Shown piece after piece: positions 58,421-58,718 of a DNA stretch of 58,718 nucleotides. Numbering within the stretch: position 1 is the stretch's first letter; each line of letters begins with the position of its first letter. The translations under genes and the position numbers were made by a program. This DNA comes from Rhizobium esperanzae (GTDB lineage: Bacteria > Pseudomonadota > Alphaproteobacteria > Rhizobiales > Rhizobiaceae), in the NCBI RefSeq assembly GCF_002204185.1, contig NZ_MXPU01000026.1:1-58718 (forward strand). The letters run 5' to 3'. Below the pieces are notes generated by a model that worked only from the letters and a program-made list of their open reading frames with translations, made no database searches and was not told where the DNA came from.

Positions 58421-58718
58421 GTAAGCGCCCGGTGAGGACCGTCTTGCGAGGTTGAGACGAACATCGGAAGTCCTAGTGTAAACACTAGGAGTAGTCCTAT
58501 GACGAAGCATCCGATTGAAGTGATCACGTCTGTCGAGCGCCGACGGCGTTGGTCTCGGGAAGACAAAGAGCGGCTTGTTGCGGCCTGTTTTGAGCCAGAT
58601 GCGGTGCTTTCCGAGATTGCCCGTGCGGCCGGTATCCATGTCAGCCAGCTCTTCCGTTGGCGCAAGGAGCTTTGCCAAATCGAGGAGCCGAGGACGGAAA
58701 CAGCGAGCACGTTGGTGC
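58421..58718 (+). mobile_element. IS66-family insertion sequence, left end only
   Basis: The left end reads GTAAGCGCCCGGTGA, the terminal inverted repeat of IS66-type elements, at 58421, and the accessory tnpA-type gene begins 78 bases later. The element runs past the window end. The eight bases before it (TCGCCATC) are the expected target duplication, but the right copy is not visible. Confidence 0.85.
58499..58718 (+). CDS. tnpA: IS66-type TnpA (OrfA), 3' end outside window
   Basis: ATG at 58499, read as MTKHPIEVITSVERRRRWSR, followed by a helix-turn-helix (VLSEIARAAGIHVSQLFRWRKEL), the signature of the IS66 accessory protein TnpA. The window ends after 73 codons with the frame still open. 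In IS66 the following genes are tnpB and the DDE transposase tnpC. It has no link to the HNH gene upstream other than position. Confidence 0.88.
   Translation, partial: MTKHPIEVITSVERRRRWSREDKERLVAACFEPDAVLSEIARAAGIHVSQLFRWRKELCQIEEPRTETASTLV

Noticed and set aside
58265..58678. 137-codon minus-strand ORF at the right edge
   Set aside because: It crosses the IS66 left end and is antisense to tnpA, so it is not a real gene.
1..58718. CRISPR arrays, tRNA and rRNA genes, prophage structural genes
   Set aside because: No regularly spaced repeats, no cloverleaf with conserved T-loop, no rRNA core sequence and no phage head or tail gene was seen on either strand; the S74 domain is isolated.

Overview
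The window looks like a chromosomal or chromid segment of a fast-growing Rhizobium (R. leguminosarum/etli/phaseoli type). The signs are high G+C, two families of intergenic palindromic repeat familiar from Rhizobium genomes, a DUF982 protein, DUF1127, a class III cyclase fused to TolB-like/TPR regions, and an IS66 end. No rRNA, tRNA or CRISPR array was seen. The genus call rests on recognition by eye, not on a search.

Layout. 2-3140: the 3' part of a tail-specific protease gene, a decayed sensor fragment and a vapBC toxin-antitoxin pair. 3478-9856: a secreted caspase-like protein with Sel1 repeats, a lipoprotein with an S74-type chaperone domain, a secreted beta-propeller/NlpC-P60-like protein and two small unknowns. 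10067-19853: a tight five-gene operon encoding a DUF4384-OmpA protein, a secreted caspase-like peptidase with an EF-hand, a trypsin/caspase-like/DUF4384 fusion, a serpin, and a transmembrane pseudokinase with a periplasmic FGE/SUMF1-like domain. This operon is the most unusual content of the window. It pairs a trypsin-like zymogen with a serpin whose reactive loop carries Arg near the scissile bond, and adds a caspase-like domain that has lost its catalytic His. It looks like an envelope-located, self-limited protease system.

20183-25613: a small defence-type island with a NYN/OST-HTH-like protein, DUF982 and a Gabija-type pair (OLD/TOPRIM nuclease plus UvrD-like helicase). 25820-38988: a mosaic of small accessory genes, including a tautomerase, a frameshifted LysR gene, ArsR+AHSA1, VOC, an APH-like gene, a DUF1778/GNAT toxin-antitoxin pair, two NmrA-like genes with a divergent LysR gene, an SDR gene and an adenylate cyclase. 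Two gene relics in this stretch point to past rearrangement.

39249-49539 (minus strand): a Tad/Flp-type pilus operon with pilin-like protein, prepilin peptidase, TadE/TadG-like pseudopilins, CpaB, a TadA ATPase with an N-terminal FHA-like domain, TadB, TadC and a transmembrane FHA protein. Divergent from it are a 43-codon hydrophobic ORF and a second CpaF-like ATPase (50050-51335). No secretin, TadZ or TadD gene lies inside the window.

51357-58718: a methyltransferase, DUF1127, an AraC regulator, an unusual adenylation/carrier/multispanning acyltransferase-like fusion, a PAS-GGDEF diguanylate cyclase, an HNH endonuclease and the left end of an IS66-family element that runs off the window.
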